From Candidatus Brocadia sapporoensis (GTDB lineage Bacteria > Planctomycetota > Brocadiia > Brocadiales > Brocadiaceae), in NCBI RefSeq assembly GCF_001753675.2, contig NZ_MJUW02000122.1, positions 1 to 64,000 on the forward strand: a stretch of 64,000 nucleotides of DNA, written 5' to 3'. Positions 63,182-64,000 of the stretch are shown here, in pieces (positions within the stretch are counted from its first letter, which is position 1; the number at the start of each line of letters is the position of its first letter). The position numbers and the translations under genes were made by a program. The notes beneath the pieces are model-generated. The model worked only from the letters and a program-made list of their open reading frames with translations, made no database searches and had not been told where the DNA came from.

Positions 63182-64000
63182 CGAAAAGAGCATGTACCGA
63201 GTGTGCCGAGATACTCTTTTAGCGCCTCTTGCCACGACCTCATCGTATACCCGCTTGCCATAGTATATTTTGAGCAATTTAAAGAAGAATTCTGAGGCAC
63301 CGTAGCCGCTCGTTTATAATCCCCCGTTTTCACTGGACATACTGATACCTGGTCGCCAGTTAGCTCAAAAATCTTCTTTGCCCATTCGTAACGTGAACAT
63401 GTTCCTGTGTTTGCCACATGATATATGCCCTGAAGATTCTTTGAAATGATAATCCAGATGGCATACGAAAGATCGGCCGTATAGGTTGAAGTGCCGAACT
63501 GATCGGTCACAACGGACACCGAATGGTTCCTGTTTCCCATATCCAGCATGGTGGTTACAAAATTTTTTTTATACTGACCGTAAAGCCAGGAAGTTCTGAT
63601 AATCGCATATGTGCCGATCGTTTCCTGAATGGCAAGTTCACCCTTATATTTTGACTTGCCGTAGATGGAGAGCGGGTTAGGGTGATCCGTTTCGACATAG
63701 GATCCGTTCTTTGTGCCGTCGAATACGTAATCAGTGCTAATATGAATAATCTTTGCACCTGCTTCTTTTCCCGCAATTGCAATATTTTTTGCGCCCGTGG
63801 TGTTGACAGCAAAGGCCTCTGCTACGTATGTTTCGCATGCATCCACATTCGTGAATGCGGCGCAGTTAACAATAACGTCTGGCCTCTCCTGAGCTATGAA
63901 TCTGGACGTATCCAAGCTTTGTGTAATATCCACCTGTGCATGATTTGCACCAATCACAGTGAAAGGAGGAACTGTTGTAAGGGTGAAGCCAGGCAACCGG
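63163..64000 (-). CDS. rfbD: dTDP-4-dehydrorhamnose reductase, 5'-truncated by window edge
   Basis: The frame continues past the window end, so the N-terminal nucleotide-binding loop (GxxGQLG) is not visible. The visible 277 residues contain DVIVNCAAFTNVDACE, the family NTTGAKNIA, HISTDYVFDGTKNGSYVETD, the catalytic Tyr/Lys in PLSIYGKSKYKGELA, IIRTSWLYGQYKKNFV and GIYHVANTGTCSRYEWAKKI. RmlD makes dTDP-L-rhamnose for cell-surface polysaccharide. Convergent overlap with ald. Other rml genes would lie outside the window. Confidence 0.92.
   Translation of the reverse strand, partial: RLPGFTLTTVPPFTVIGANHAQVDITQSLDTSRFIAQERPDVIVNCAAFTNVDACETYVAEAFAVNTTGAKNIAIAGKEAGAKIIHISTDYVFDGTKNGSYVETDHPNPLSIYGKSKYKGELAIQETIGTYAIIRTSWLYGQYKKNFVTTMLDMGNRNHSVSVVTDQFGTSTYTADLSYAIWIIISKNLQGIYHVANTGTCSRYEWAKKIFELTGDQVSVCPVKTGDYKRAATVPQNSSLNCSKYTMASGYTMRSWQEALKEYLGTLGTCSFRYPNAL

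Overview
The window looks like a chromosomal segment of a Gram-negative, anaerobic, bacterium of the Planctomycetota, most plausibly an anammox-type (Brocadiales) lineage. This is an inference from gene content: KDO activation (kdsB), a fused SecDF, a TPR protein carrying RNA polymerase alpha-CTD modules, a radical SAM enzyme of the AhbC/NirJ haem-pathway type, a DUF4159 protein, a chemoreceptor with a c-type haem site, and a TusA/DsrE/OsmC/core-MetE sulfur cassette. No rRNA, tRNA or CRISPR array was recognised.

Layout. 0.5-1.8 kb: two secreted proteins on the minus strand, one a frameshifted papain-like (C39/C70-type) protease. 2.4-6.1 kb: nadC, then kdsB-pyrG. 6.8-16.5 kb: a minus-strand three-gene DNA-modification/defence-like cassette (SNF2-family helicase, large beta-class methyltransferase, Res-like helicase/nuclease) separated by palindromic repeats. 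16.5-20.9 kb: gene-poor accessory DNA with an Amidase_2 lipoprotein, a rhomboid protease, a decayed IS1634-like transposase and palindromic elements. 20.9-23.8 kb: core MetE, TusA-OsmC fusion, DsrE, TusA-like and a Gdx/SugE-type SMR exporter. 24.3-38.0 kb: an almost complete chemotaxis locus on the minus strand (HTH regulator, CheY, CheX, response regulator, CheA, Cache receptor, hemerythrin, CheW, haem receptor, CheD, CheC, CheY, CheR, CheB) with no flagellar or pilus gene in view. 38.0-39.0 kb: an IS66 transposase scrap, a perfect 25-bp-arm palindrome and a terminator. 39.0-43.8 kb: glycolate-oxidase-type Fe-S protein, asd, RNase HII-like protein, a small helical protein, and a cold-shock protein. 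44.1-57.9 kb: plus-strand housekeeping block: TPR-alphaCTD protein, ruvA, ruvB, queH, spoIID-like, tgt, yajC, secDF, LysM protein, PQQ-propeller protein, radical SAM protein. 58.1-64.0 kb: DUF4159 protein, transposase scrap, small ORFs, PLD-like protein, mtaB, ald and a 5'-truncated rmlD/rfbD at the window edge.

Themes. (1) Dispersed non-coding elements: at least four loci carry the terminal motif GTAACNNTTTNGNTTTTTGAAA in inverted orientation (about 90-235 bp elements), and a second family has ends TAGTGTCNGAGCGAAAAC; a third GC-rich palindrome family has inserted in frame into mtaB. (2) The chemotaxis locus combines two redox/oxygen-related modules (CxxCH haem receptor and bacteriohemerythrin), suggesting redox taxis. 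(3) The sulfur-relay genes overlap or abut a vitamin-B12-independent-type methionine synthase core, which suggests linked sulfur delivery and methionine formation. (4) Queuosine (queH, tgt) and RNA-modification (mtaB) genes sit in the translation/secretion block. Functions are assigned from motifs read by eye; no database search was possible.
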